A DNA stretch of 64,000 nt from Diadophis punctatus similis (Eukaryota > Chordata > Lepidosauria > Squamata > Dipsadidae): contig JALIGW010000040.1 of the NCBI GenBank assembly GCA_023053685.1, positions 1,151,501-1,215,500 of the forward strand, read 5' to 3'. A model generated the notes under the pieces. It was not told the DNA's origin. It ran no database searches and saw only the letters and a list, made by a program, of their open reading frames with translations. Position 1 is the stretch's first letter, and each line of letters starts with the position of its first letter. Both the position numbers and the translations under genes were made by a program. Shown here piece by piece: positions 43,501 through 53,552 of this stretch.

Positions 43501-43801
43501 ATGTATCTGGAATCAGAGAGTAAGTTTCCCGATGGATGAATGGAACCAATCTGGAGCCAATTCAAGATGGATTTGAACCTTGTCCTCCCTCATTCAGTAG
43601 CTTCACCATTATGCCATCCTGGCTACCAGACTGGAGACCTTTGTCCCAAATAAGAGAAAGCGATAATCTTTGGAGAGATTATCCGAAACTGAAAATGATA
43701 TCCTGATATGATAGCATACAAGTAGTTTATTAAAAAGAAAAGATGGGAAGAGTTATCAGAGGGCAATTCTCAGGAAACCCTGTGGAAGATGTAGTGTTAT
43801 G

Positions 43802-43893
43802 CAGTGGTGGGTTCCTACCAGTGCGGTCTTGCCTGTCCGTCGCCGTCGAGCCGAAGAAGCTGGCGGCGTTTGCGTTCTTTTGCCCTCTGCACA
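43802..43893. mobile_element. Truncated hAT element arm
   Basis: CAGTGGTGGGTTCCTACC, TGCCTGTCCGTCGCCGTCG, GAAGCTGGCGGCGTTTGCG and CTTTTGCCCTCTGC. It matches the left arm of the palindromic copies at 39962 and 41990; the right arm is missing. Confidence 0.78.
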
Positions 43894-44549
43894 AGCTTCC
43901 TTTACATTCAGTGAGTTCCAATTTTAACTCATCTCACTGTTTATTCTTGACTGTGCTTTACATAATCAGTCAATGCATGCTTTTTTTCTTCGACAATTTG
44001 TTTGACTTGAAGTAAACCTTTGCCTCCACTTCTGTGGGGCAGGTATAATCCATCAATATCACTACAGAGATGTAGTGCATAATGAATATTCATCAATTTT
44101 CTTGTTTTTCAATCCAAACCATCCAGTTCAGCTTGTGTCCAGTTAATAATCCCAGCAGTCTACCATATCACAGGTACTGATGGCTTTGATAGTGTTTCCA
44201 CCATTCAGTTTTGTCTTTAACAATTTTCTCACTCTTTGGATGTATTCTTTACTAACCACAATCTTTATTTATCCATGCTTGATGTTCTCCGAAATGCCCA
44301 GATACTTGTAGGCTTCATCCTAGTGCTTGCTGAGTGTTAGGCCATTTGGCATTTCAATTCCATTACATTTCACAAGTTTACCTTATGTCAAAAACCACAC
44401 CCTCACATCCCTTCTCTCTGACAGCCAGAAAGTATAAGGAATAGGAAGATAATATCAAGATGTGCAGCTACTTGCTCCTTTCCATTTGAGATTAGGGACA
44501 CTTTTGAGCAATCTGAGGCTTACTCTGCACCTAACAGCTTCACTTTCCT
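43894..44549. other. Low-copy DNA, possibly decayed LINE
   Basis: Not assigned. The sequence immediately before the RTE-like fragment may be its diverged downstream end. Confidence 0.3.
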
Positions 44550-44993
44550 GCCAGAAACTAGCATTGTTGTCAGTCATTGAGTCATGTCCAAACTTGGGTC
44601 ACTCTATGGATCAGCACTCTCCATCTTCTGTGTCTCGCACGACCTCCTTCAGATCCGCCATGGTCATCTCAGTGTCATATTTTATAGTGTCCAGCCAATG
44701 GGTATCAGGGTGGCCAGTTCTCCTTTTTCTGCTGATCACTCCCACCCTGATTGGCTTTTCAAGTGAACCAGCTCTCATGGCATGACTAAAGTATGACAGC
44801 CACTGTTTAGCGATCTTGGCTTCAGGTTATATTTTTTGGTGAAGTTCGGTGTAGCACTTTGTTATTTTTGCAGTCCATGGGAATGCGTAATAGTCGCCTC
44901 CAGCACCACGGTTCAAAGGCGCCCAGCCTTCTCCTATCTGCCTTTTTCAGATGGTCTACGTTTCGCAGCCATAAGGAACAATACTGCGTTAAC
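44550..44993 (-). pseudogene. RTE/Bov-B-like LINE fragment (reverse)
   Basis: Contains TTGTCAGTCATTGAGTCATG, TGGGTCACTCTATGGATCAG, CTTCAGATCCGCCATGG, and CGCCTCCAGCACCACGGTTC-type text, whose reverse resembles RTE/Bov-B 3' coding sequence. It is heavily diverged and ends abruptly at the mariner-like insertion at 44994. The clade assignment is moderate. Confidence 0.55.
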
Positions 44994-44995
44994 TA

Positions 44996-45306
44996 CCATG
45001 TTTCCCCAAAAATAAGACCCTGTCTTATATTTTTGGAACCCCAAAATAAGCGCTTGGCCTTATTTTGGGGGAGGTCTTGTTATTTTGGGGCGCGTGGAGC
45101 AAGACGGGGCTCCTCTTGCCGTCTTCCCTGATTTCCAGCTCTGTCTCCCTAACCCTAACCAGAGGAAATGGCGGGGACCGGCTGGGCATGCGTTTAAATA
45201 TTTTTGGGCAGGGCTTATTTTCGGGGGAGGGCTTATTTTTGGGGAAAGTTTTATTTTCCGCGGTGGGCTTATTTTCGTGGGATGTCTTGTTTTCAGGGAA
45301 ACACAG
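44996..45306. mobile_element. 311-bp TA-flanked (mariner-like) MITE
   Basis: CCATGTTTCCCCAAAAATAAG to GGGAAACACAG, flanked by TA on both sides (44994-44995 and 45307-45308). Four GGCTTATTTT/TTATTTTC-type repeats with AAAATAAG inverse occur inside. A 2-bp TA duplication fits Tc1/mariner rather than hAT. A (CCCTAA)2 at about 45147 is chance. Confidence 0.8.
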
Positions 45307-45308
45307 TA

Positions 45309-45595
45309 ACCGTTTTATGAACCCGCCAGGAGTGCAGGAGAAGCAGACGCAGCCAGAAGTAGCAAATATTCCGTAAAAACTGAGTTAAGCAAAGGAGTTT
45401 AAGTGACGAAAGAACGAGGCTCTTAAGGGGCATCTTGTGACCTGGAAGACACTTGGCAGTCTGTTGCCTAGCTGCATTCCAGTTCTCCCTCTGGTCCTCC
45501 TTGCACTCCATCCCCAATGCCTTTGCTCTTAATAGGCTCCCACTTGCTCTCCCTCCCCTACTCACACACCCTTCTCTTCCTTTTCCCTCCCCCAG
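45309..45595. other. Low-copy DNA preceding a candidate exon
   Basis: A pyrimidine-rich tract occupies about 45540-45592. No repeat recognised. Confidence 0.35.
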
Positions 45596-45699
45596 CGAGC
45601 TGCAGGCCTGGGTTTGCTGTCTGGCTTTACCCACCCCAGGCCCAGCCAACTTTCTTGAGTGCATCAATCGTCTTGACTTTCAAGCTGAGCTGAGAGAAG
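45596..45699 (+). other. Candidate internal exon (104 bp), unconfirmed
   Basis: A long pyrimidine tract ends in CCCCCAG at 45595 and an AAG/GTGAGG donor follows at 45699/45700. Between them one frame is open for 34 codons and reads ELQAWVCCLALPTPGPANFL, then ECINRLDFQAELRE. The exon would start in phase 2 and end in phase 1. I do not recognise the protein. Splice-site pairs of this quality occur by chance, so this needs comparison with other squamates. Confidence 0.3.
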
Positions 45700-46238
45700 G
45701 TGAGGCTTGCCCAACCTAGCTTGCAAGGGATCGCCTTGCACCATAAACCAGGAGTTTTAGGTAGCTGGGAAAATGAAAACTTCTTAAATCACAATTATGC
45801 CTGAGAACACAGCCTCCTCTTGCCCAGGCTCTCCTGGCTCCATGTGGAAATAAGGAGTGAAAGCAATTTAAAAAAAGGGGATGGGCCAGCAGTGAAAGAC
45901 CGCAGTAAAATTTTCACAGCATGCTAAACCACCAAGGATCTTGTTTAATTTTGGCTTGGTGTGTTGGCCAAGTCTAGCCACAGCTAATTCATTCCATAAA
46001 TCACGATTTAAGCAAAGGCTTGACACAGTAGAGAAACCCGTGTGAATATGACTTCTCTTAAATCATCCAGCTCTAAAAAGAGCTGCTAAAAAACTGAACC
46101 TGCAAAAGAGCTAGACTTTCCTTCTTTACTTCTGGACTAATGTTGAGGAATTGGCCGTTTCAATCGGAACCAAGCTAAGAGATGTTGGTGCCTTAAGAGA
46201 ATGCACGAAGGGGCCTCTCTCTTTCCAAATGCAGAAGC
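45700..46238. other. Low-copy DNA, unassigned
   Basis: No gene or repeat recognised. Confidence 0.3.
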
Positions 46239-46246
46239 AGAATGGA

Positions 46247-46807
46247 TAGGGTGCCCATATGTCCTGATTTTATCAGGATTGTCCTGATTTTTAGAAGCTT
46301 GCCCGATTCTGAAAATGTCCTGATTTTGTCCTGAAATTCGAGTTCCCGTCCTGATTTGTCCTGAACTCGTTGCTAGAAGCCTCTTCAGACGAATTTAATA
46401 ATTTGCCGATTGATTAAAAAAAATGGTCCACTTTGTTTCGAAGCAACAAATTCTTTGATCTGAAAATTCTAGTTAGCATAATTTTTTCAATTCCTACATC
46501 AAACGTGGCTGTGGAAAGAGTATTTTCCCTGTGCAAGAAGCGGTGGACAGACGATCGAAATCGATTGGATGTTAAAACCGTGAAATTCTTGCTTCAAATT
46601 AAAATAAATCATTCTTCTTCATCGTGTGGCGAAATGTATAAAAAGATTTTGGGTGACGAAAATTTGCTGAATTAAGATATCATCTAATAGTAAATACGTG
46701 TGAATATGATGTTTTATTGGCTTTGTTGGAGTAATAAACGTTATCTTGAGAAGTGCTATTTTTAAAAAACTGTCCTGATTTTGGATCAAAGGTATCCGGG
46801 CACCCTA
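46247..46807 (+). pseudogene. hAT element relic with transposase C-terminal (hATC) domain
   Basis: The element runs from TAGGGTGCCCATATGTCC to GTATCCGGGCACCCTA. AGAATGGA flanks both sides perfectly (46239-46246 and 46808-46815). The frame at 46433-46675 encodes SIPTSNVAVERVFSLCKKR, then WTDDRNRLDVKTVKFLLQI, the hAT dimerisation domain pattern (S-x-A-x-E-R-x-F-S, then R-N-R-L and V-x-x-L-L). N-terminal and catalytic parts are missing. CCTGATTTT appears repeatedly in the left arm. It is the only transposase-coding remnant seen in the window. Confidence 0.93.
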
Positions 46808-46862
46808 AGAATGGATGGGCAGTTGGGTTTTAGTTCAACACTGCCAAAGGGACAACAACTTA

Positions 46863-46928
46863 ATAGAATAATAGAGCTGGAAGGACCTTGGAGTTCTTCT
46901 TCATCCAACCTCCTGCTCAGGCAGGAAA
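46863..46928 (-). mobile_element. CR1 3' end (reverse), left of insertion
   Basis: AATAGAATAATAGAGCTGG, AAGGACCTTGGAGTTCTTC and CTGCTCAGGCAGGAAA. The reverse of a CR1 3' end broken at CCCTATAC. Confidence 0.88.
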
Positions 46929-46936
46929 CCCTATAC

Positions 46937-47347
46937 CCGTGATGGCGAACCTATGGCACGCGTGCCACAGCTGGCACGCAGAGCCCTCTCTGCGGGCACG
47001 CGAGTCGTCACCCAGCTCAGCTCTACCGCGCATGCGTGTGAGTCTCCCACCGGCCAGCTGATTTTCAGGATGCGCGTGGGGGGGCGGGGGCGCCCTTCCC
47101 ATGGCCCATTTTTGGTCCCATGAGGCTGCAGGAAGGCCTACTAGGCCCAAAACGGGGCGCGGGGGCGCATGCATGCACAGAGGGGCGTGGGGAGCGGGGA
47201 CACATGCATGCATGGGGGAGGGGGAGGGGGGTCATGCACCCATGCGCAGGGGCCTGCATTGCATTATGGTCCCGGCACACACGCACACTGTCGCACATGT
47301 GCATGTGCGCTTTCGGCACACGACGACAAAAAGGTTAGCCATCACTG
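46937..47347. mobile_element. 411-bp hAT element, CAGTGATGG ends, inside CR1
   Basis: CCGTGATGGCGAACCTATGG to AGGTTAGCCATCACTG with perfect CCCTATAC duplication (46929-46936 and 47348-47355). The site is the reverse of GTATAGGG, the same CR1 position that the copy at 16397 occupies, and both elements have the same orientation relative to CR1. Confidence 0.94.
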
Positions 47348-47355
47348 CCCTATAC

Positions 47356-47800
47356 TATTTCAGACCAATGGTTATCCAATCTCTTCTTTAAAACCTCCAG
47401 TTTTGAAGCACCCACAACTTCTGGAGGCAAGTTGTTCCACTGACTAATTGTTCTAACTGCTAGGAAATTTCTCCTTATTTCAAGGTTGCTTCTCTTCTTG
47501 ATTAGTTTCCATCCGTTGCTTCTTGTCCTGCCTTCAGGTGGTTTGGAGAATAGGTTGACCCCCCCTCTTCTTTGTGGCAGCCCCCTAGATATTGGAATAC
47601 TGCTATCATGTCACCTCTAGTCCTTCCTTTCATCAAATTAGACATACCCAACCATTCTTCATATGTTTTAGCCTCCAGTCCCCTAATCATCTTCGTTGCT
47701 CTTCTCTGCACTCTTTCCAGAGTCTCAACATCTTTTTTATATTATGGCAACCAAAACTGAATTCAATATTCCGAAGGTGGTCTTACCAAGGTATTATAAA
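47356..47800 (-). mobile_element. CR1 LINE fragment (reverse), right of insertion
   Basis: CTATTTCAGACCAATGG, CTTCTGGAGGCAAGTTGTTC, GAAATTTCTCCTTATTTC, AGCCTCCAGTCCCCTAATCA and GTCTCAACATCTTTTTT are the reverse of the CR1 C-terminal region. The minus-strand frame (47502-47711) has [16 protein letters not shown] and [15 protein letters not shown]. Confidence 0.93.
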
Positions 47801-48092
47801 GTGGTACTAACACCTCACATGATCTCTACCACATCTGAAATCTTCAAGTTGATTTCAGATATGCTGGGCAGGCTACCGGTACCTGCCTATGTCTCTTCGC
47901 CAATATCATGCTACAACTTCCAGCATACTGAATAGTAAGGTAGTTACTATTCGTAAAGTAGATTTTGGCTCCTCAGGTTGCATAAGGTTGACTTCAGTAA
48001 TGAACACATATAGGAGCACCTATATGATTCAAAGTTGTTTTCTTGGAAAATATAATTAGCTATGTCTAGCATATGTATCTGGTGTACCAACG

Positions 48093-48622
48093 TACAGGTA
48101 GTCCTCAACGTATAACCAGTTGCTTAGCAACCAAAGTTATAATGGACCACAGAAATGGGACTTACAACCTGGTTTCAGAATTCCGATGTCTGCCTCTCCT
48201 TGTGGTCACATGACTGCATTTTGGCCACTCAATTGGCTCACATTTACAGCTGTTTGCAGCATCCTGCAGTCACACGACCTCTATTTATCATATTTTTGCT
48301 GGAAACAATAGCAATAGCACTTTTCTTATATACCGCTTCATAGTGCTTTACAGCCCTCTCTAAGCGGTTTACAGAGCTCAGCATATTGCCCCCAACAATC
48401 TGGGTCCTCATTTTACCGACCTCGGAAGGATGGAAGGCTGAGTCAACCAACAAGCGTTTACTACTAGTTTCCAGCAAAAAACCATCCCATAGCGAACAAA
48501 ATGTTTACGTAATGACTGCCACAATTGTGTCTGGTCATGCGGTAACCCGCTTTAGGACTGTCACGACTTATGACCAAAGTTGCCGGCTCCGTTATGGTTA
48601 TAAGTTGAGGACTACCTGTGTT
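48093..48622. mobile_element. 'tagtcctc' family element interrupted by a SINE
   Basis: ACAGGTAGTCCTCAACGTAT at the left and GTTGAGGACTACCTGT at the right. The right part starts around 48475. A SINE tail (48297-48470) lies between. Confidence 0.75.
48297..48470 (-). mobile_element. tRNA-type SINE tail, GCGGTATATAAG family (reverse)
   Basis: TATACCGCTTCATAGTGC, TTTACAGCCCTCTCTAAGCG, GCATATTGCCCCCAACAATC, GGGTCCTCATTTTACCGACC and AGGATGGAAGGCTGAGTC are the reverse of a squamate SINE tail. The tRNA-like head is missing. The same family occurs at 49775-49957 and its head at 63955-64000. Confidence 0.8.
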
Positions 48623-48877
48623 TTGTCTACTTTCTCGTCCAATTCGTAACAGCAATAAAGTTCTCCCCAGAAAGATTAAAAGGTGATGAGATTGAGTTAA
48701 GCCAGGTGTTTCCTGACAAACAATGTGTTGTATTCTGGAAGATTTTCTGTTCAATATGCCAGTGTTCACTTACCTCAGCCTTCTTGAACCAGATGTTCTC
48801 CACAGAGAATTAAACATACCGTATATGGGGAGGGGGGAACATCAAGACAGAAATAAGAAATCTTTATCTGTTCTTAG

Positions 48878-49135
48878 CAGGGGTGGGTTCTACTTACCTT
48901 CCCTACCGGTTTGCATCGCTACTGTCATGTCATGCAAAACACCCAGAAATGACCCTTTGCACATGCGCAGAAGCCTTTGCGCATGCACAGAGGGGTTTTT
49001 TTGCAAGCCGCCACAACCGGAGGACCGGTTCAGGAGAGTGGACTGCCGCTCATCACTGCTTGTTTGGCGAGCGGCGGTAAATTTCCGCTACCGGTTCTAA
49101 AGAACTGGTCCGAACCAGCAGCAACCCCACCACTG
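48878..49135. mobile_element. 258-bp hAT element
   Basis: CAGGGGTGGGTTCTACTTACC to CCCACCACTG; flanks GTTCTTAG and GTTCTTAA (7 of 8, nTnnnnAn). TTTGCACATGCGCAGAAGCC and TTGCGCATGCACAGAGG in the centre. Confidence 0.87.
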
Positions 49136-49707
49136 GTTCTTAAGCCTCTTTTAGCCCACAGCTACCGTTCCAGGGAAAGAGACTCCTAATTGTGTAATGG
49201 GTTTCTTCCTCAACGCTATCTTTGAAGGCTGAGCATATCAATTGAAGGTCTTCGCTTGTATTTGTTCAATTTGGCTTTGTTTAGTAAAGTTTGGTTATTT
49301 GCAAAGCTGAGAGGGGCTTAATGCAATGCATGGCTGACCCATTGAAATAAAAACTTGGAAGATCAAAACTCTCAAGCAAAGGGCTGGCTGTGGTTGCCAA
49401 CAGTACTATTTAAAGATGGAGAAGAAACCCAAAGCAAGATGCAGCAAGGAAGGAGGGCTGACCACGGGATGTGGTTAACAAAAAAGCCCAGACAGCAGCT
49501 ACAATAGCTCGATCAAAGCTTTGCCTCACTCACACACAGATTCAATTGCACCCTCATGGCTGCCATCCTAACTTTTTTGGCCACACTCTGGAGGGAGAGG
49601 GAATCTCCCCTGGGAGGAGAGAGGTTATCTTATCTATCCAAACAGTCACTCCATTTTAACAGGATTATCCTTCAATATTCATCCTCCAAGTTGCAGGCTT
49701 GGTAATA
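49136..49707. other. Low-copy DNA
   Basis: CCATCCTAACTTTTTTGGCC at about 49563 is a diverged copy of the recurring TTGACTTTTTTGACC module. Otherwise unassigned. Confidence 0.35.
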
Positions 49708-49774
49708 GAGGTAGTCCTCAAGTTACAACAGTTCATCTACTGAGCATTTCAAATTACAATGGCATTTGGAAAAA
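49708..49774. mobile_element. 'tagtcctc' element end, truncated
   Basis: GAGGTAGTCCTCAAGTTACAAC and then ACAATGGCATTTGG. The element is truncated where a SINE begins. Confidence 0.65.
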
Positions 49775-50700
49775 AAAGACTTAGGTGCCCTGTTGGTGCT
49801 GTGGTTGGAATGCAGTATTGTAGTCTAATTCTGCCGACTGCCAAGAGTTCGATTCGGAGCGGCTCAAGGTTGACTCAGCCTTCCATCCTTCCGAGTTCGG
49901 TAAAATGAGGACCCAGATTGCTGGGGGCAATATGCTGACTCTGTAAACCGCTTACAGCAGCAGTTCCCAACCTTCCTAATGTTGCGACCCATGCCCCACC
50001 CCCGCGCCCCCACCGTGACCCACCCCACCGCCGCCATTTGGGTTCTTTTACCCTCTGCGCATGCGCAAAGCGTGCTGCGCATGCGCAGAGGGTAAAAGAA
50101 CCCAAATGGCGGCATCTGGGCCAAGTCTCCAGATCCGGGCGAGGTCTCCGCTCGCTTCGCGTGTTGTCTCTGGGAGCTTTTCGAGCCCCATCGCGAAAGG
50201 CGTGCGCGACTTTGGCAGGGCCGGGACAGGCGGCTGCTCAGAGAGAGCCACCCCCTTCGCAGAATCTCTCCCGTCTACCTGTAGCGTTCGGGGCGAAGGG
50301 GGTGGCCACCTGTCCCGGCCCTGCCAAAGTCGCGCACGGCTTTCACAAGGGTAAAATGCTCCCGGTTCGTTCTTGCCTGTCGGTCGTCGCAGAACCGATG
50401 GAGCCGGTGGCGGACGCCCGCTTCCCCCTCACGCCTGGATGCCGCCATTTCAGTTCTTTTGCCCTCTGCGCATGCAGAACGCTTTGCGGGTAAAAGAACC
50501 CAAATGGCGGTGGCAGGGTGGGGGCGCAGGTTCTGGGGCGTGATATGGCCAGGCTTGTGGCAGTGGGGGGGGAGCTGAGGATGCTGGGGCAACCCCTGGG
50601 AAATGGTCGTTCGACCCCCAAAGGGGTCCTGACTCCCAGGTTGGGAAACGCTGGCTTAGAGAGTGCTGTGAAGCACTATGAGCTGGTGTATAGGTCTAAT
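49775..50700 (+). mobile_element. Squamate tRNA-derived SINE split by a hAT element
   Basis: Head TGTGGTTGGAATGCAGTATT, B-box-like GAGTTCGATTCGGAGC, then GTTGACTCAGCCTTCCATCC and GGGGGCAATATGCTGACTC up to 49957. The tail resumes at 50654-50700 (GAGAGTGCTGTGAAGCACTA). A 696-bp hAT lies between. The A-box-like GTGCTGTGGTTGG is present. Confidence 0.85.
49958..50653. mobile_element. 696-bp hAT element inside a SINE, CAGCAGTTCCC ends
   Basis: CAGCAGTTCCCAACC to GGTTGGGAAACGCTG. Flanks GCTTACAG and GCTTAGAG match at 7 of 8 with a central TA. The centre has an 82-bp palindrome (about 50033-50114) with CCCTCTGCGCATGCGCAAAGC and GCGCATGCGCAGAGGG. Another CCTCTGCGCATGCAG lies at about 50463. GC-rich CpG-containing sequence fills the rest. 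Confidence 0.9.
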
Positions 50701-50773
50701 TCAGGAGGGTCAAACTCGATTTCATTGAGGGCTGCATCAGGGTGGTGGTTTGACCTCAGGGGGCCGGGGTGGG

Positions 50774-50800
50774 CATAAACAAACAAACAAACAAACAAAC
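50774..50800. repeat. (AAAC)n microsatellite
   Basis: Short run of six AAAC units. Confidence 0.85.
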
Positions 50801-50964
50801 AGTTCACAGGAACAAATGGGCTACATTTTTAAGTTGAGTCAAAAGCAGTTGAACTGGTTCCTCAGGCTTCCAACATGATAATGAAACACAAAACTAGGAT
50901 TGCCAGCAGACAGCTCAGTGAGTTTCACTGACTCTCTATACCAGTGTTTTTTTTTTACCCTTAA

Positions 50965-51130
50965 CAAGTTTAAAGGGCGTGCATAAGCGCACCATCGTGC
51001 CTACCGTCCCTGTCCTTCTGTCCTATTGTCTAATTTTTACCTATACATACTTTGCTTTTGTTTATGTTTATATCATACCTGTTATCTTGTACACGTGTTG
51101 ACAAAATAAATAAATAAATAAAATAAATAC
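50965..51130 (+). mobile_element. L2/Rex1-like LINE 3' end with (AAATA)n tail
   Basis: GGGCGTGCATAAGCGCACC, TGCCTACCGTCCCTGTCC, CTATACATACTTTGCTTTTG and TTGACAAAATAAATAAATA. Same 3' end as the copy at 29158. Confidence 0.85.
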
Positions 51131-51261
51131 AGATGTGTGGACTTCAATTCCCAGCCAGCTGGGGAATTCTGGGAGTTGAACGCCATATATTCTATATTTA
51201 CCAACAAACCACTGACATGATTTGTTTTCACCCCCTCCCCAAAATTGGACTCTACAATTAC

Positions 51262-51778
51262 TGTAGTCCTTGACATACGACCACAAACGAGACTAGAATT
51301 TCTGTTGTTAAGCAAGGCCGTTGTTAAGTGAGTCACACCCAATTTTATGACCTTGTTTGCCATGGTTGCCTGGTTTTGGCGGAAAACGGGACGCGCGGGG
51401 CAGGGTTTTGGGAGGCCAAAAAATGGCTGTATTCGGTGTATAAGACGCACCAATATTTCCACCCTCTTTTGGGGTGGGGGGAAATGCGTCTTATACTCCA
51501 AAAAGTATGGTAATAACATGATTGTTAAGTGAACCTGGCTTCCCCGTTGATTTTGGTTATTGGCAGCTGTCTGGGATGGTCACATATGATAATCACGTGA
51601 CCCCCGAGACAGTGCAGACATAAGTTACATACCAATTGCCAAGCGCCCGCATTTTGATCACGTGACTGTAAGGATGCTGCGAATAAGTGCAAGTACTAGA
51701 TGTTAATTCGCTTTTTCCTGTGCCACTGTAACTTTGAACGGTCGCTAAAAAAAAGGTTGTAAGTTGAGGACTACCTGT
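51262..51778. mobile_element. 'tagtcctc' element with an internal TATAAGACGC-type fragment
   Basis: The outer element runs from TGTAGTCCTTGACATACG to AAGTTGAGGACTACCTGT. A piece near 51435-51512 (GTGTATAAGACGCACC and CGTCTTATACTCC inverted) is a short or partial version of the element at 52615-53090. Confidence 0.7.
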
Positions 51779-52051
51779 TAGAGTTTTATGGCAGGCTAAG
51801 TATCAATGCAACTCCTCTCCCTTTTTTCACTTTCGGACAGATCGTCTTTCTTCCCGGATCTCCCACCCATGCAAATGATATATATATGACCAGTTTTCTG
51901 CCCCACCCTTTAAAAGGGTGATTCATGATTGCAACGCATATTGGAGGGTTCGGTTTCTTAAAAAAATGATTTCATCACACAGTGGTTGATTTCAAAATGC
52001 TCCTGTGACTCAACTCACCCATAGAATATATTGATTCTTGATATTTTATGC

Positions 52052-52186
52052 CAGGGGTCTCCAACCTTGGCCACTTTAAGCCTGGAGGACTTCAACTCCC
52101 AGAATTCCCCAGCCAGCTTTGCTGGCTGGGGAATTCTGGGAGTTGAAGTCTTCCAGGCTTAAAGTGGCCAAGGTTGGAGACTCCTG
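52052..52186. mobile_element. 135-bp palindromic CAGGGGTCTCC element
   Basis: CAGGGGTCTCCAACCTTGGCC is mirrored by GGCCAAGGTTGGAGACTCCTG. The whole length folds: CCTGGAGGACTTCAACTCC faces GGAGTTGAAGTCTTCCAGG, with centre near CCAGCTTTGCTGG. This is the complete form of the repeat seen in fragments at 24725, 26470, 35740, 37166, 41530, 57755 and 63035. Confidence 0.9.
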
Positions 52187-52614
52187 TTATTTATGCCAAA
52201 ACTAATGTCTGTTTCCATTGCACTTTCTTTGGATTTCCTCCTGGGAGTTCATTTATTAGTCAATTGATCAGGAATTTCTCTACCTAAGGATTTGTGTGGC
52301 AGATCACACTGGATAATCAGTCTCAATTCCTTGTTTGCTGACTCAGTCAGCTCAGATTCCTTTCCATATAGGGAGTCCTCAACCTACAGCCATTGGCTTA
52401 GTTACTGTTCAAAATTATATCGGCACTGAAAAAAAGCAACTTATGGCTGTTTGTCAGCAGCATCCCCATGGTCATGTGATCAAAATTCAACACCTGCAAC
52501 AGGCATGCATTTATGATGGTTTCACTGTCCCAGGGTCACATGATCCCCTTTTGCGACCTTCTGACATGTCAATGGGGAAAGCCAAATTCACTTAACAACC
52601 ATGTTACTAACTTA

Positions 52615-53090
52615 CCGTATTTTTCGGAGTATAAGACGCACCTTAGTTTTTGGGGAGGAAAATAGGGGGGAAAATATGCCTACCAGGTATTCATCTGGCT
52701 AACATCCTTAGTCTGGTCAGCTTCAGCACATTATTTTATCCCCTGGTTAGGACTTTAAAAAAACCTTCTTCGGAGAGAGTAACAATGAAAGAGCCTGCAA
52801 GCCAGTAAGAGCTGGGAAGATCATTAGCACCTGGTTAGGGCTAGAAAAAAACTTATTCAGAGCAAGTAGAGCAATGAAAAAAACCCTGCAAAGACTTAGG
52901 GCTGGAAAAACATTCTTCGGAGAGTAACAATGAAAAAGCCTGCAAGGTAAGAGCTGGGAAGATTGTTAGCACCTAGTTAGGGCTGGGGGAAAAAGCTCCG
53001 AAAAAGCTACATTCAGAGTATAAGACGCACCCAAATTTTCAGCCACTTTTAGGGAGGAAAAGGGTGCGTCTTATACTCCGAAAAATACGG
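52615..53090. mobile_element. 476-bp TA-flanked MITE (CCGTATTTTTCGGAG)
   Basis: CCGTATTTTTCGGAGTATAAG at the left and CTTATACTCCGAAAAATACGG at the right are inverted repeats, with TA on both sides (52613-52614 and 53091-53092). Excising it restores the host sequence TTACTAACTTAACAACTG-type exactly. Internal GTAACAATGAAAGAGCCTGC and TCTTCGGAGAGAG repeats. Tc1/mariner-like target. Confidence 0.9.
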
Positions 53091-53170
53091 TAACAGCTGC
53101 AGGGATTCACTTAACAACTGTGGCAAGAAAGATCCTAAACACTCATGTAACAACTGTCTTGCTTAACAAC

Positions 53171-53508
53171 AGGGAAAGGTTTAGAGGGAGAAAGAGGAAG
53201 TAGGAGGGGAGAGGAGAGGGAGGGGAGGGAAGTAGGTAGGGGGGAGAGAAGGCGCAAGAAGGTAGATGGAGGAGACGGAGATAGAGGGAGGGGAGTTTAA
53301 AGGAAAAAAGAAAAACAGACTGATAAATAACAGCACAATATAGGTGCATAATAGGATATTGAATTATAATTGATTAGATAGAAATGTGTAATTGTATGTT
53401 ACACATACAATAACAATTGTATGTTATCGATATGTTTTAAGGTATATGCATTGATATTTGTATGGATATTGTGGAGAAAAAATAAAAAAATTTATTTAAA
53501 AAAAAAAG
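53171..53508 (+). mobile_element. A-rich retro-insertion, unclassified
   Basis: Begins GGGAAAGGTTTAGAGGGAG, is purine-rich for about 130 bp, then AT-rich, and ends TTTATTTAAAAAAAAAAG. The A-rich end and precise placement suggest a retrotransposed segment (L1-like tail possible). Identity not established. Confidence 0.4.
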
Positions 53509-53552
53509 AAATTTTGGGCTCAGTCGGGGTCATAAGTTGAGGATTACCTGTG

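Larger units (their letters stand above)
52371..53552. mobile_element. 'tagtcctc' element with two nested insertions
   Basis: Outer ends GGAGTCCTCAACCTACAGC and AAGTTGAGGATTACCTG. A TA-flanked MITE (52615-53090) and an A-rich-tailed insertion (about 53171-53508) lie inside it. Removing both restores the usual element order, from TAACAACCATGTTACTAAC to GCTTAACAAC and on to AGAAATTTTGGGCTC. Confidence 0.82.

Noticed and set aside
45140..45162. CCCTAACCCTAACC telomere-like repeat
   Set aside because: Only two units inside a MITE; chance.
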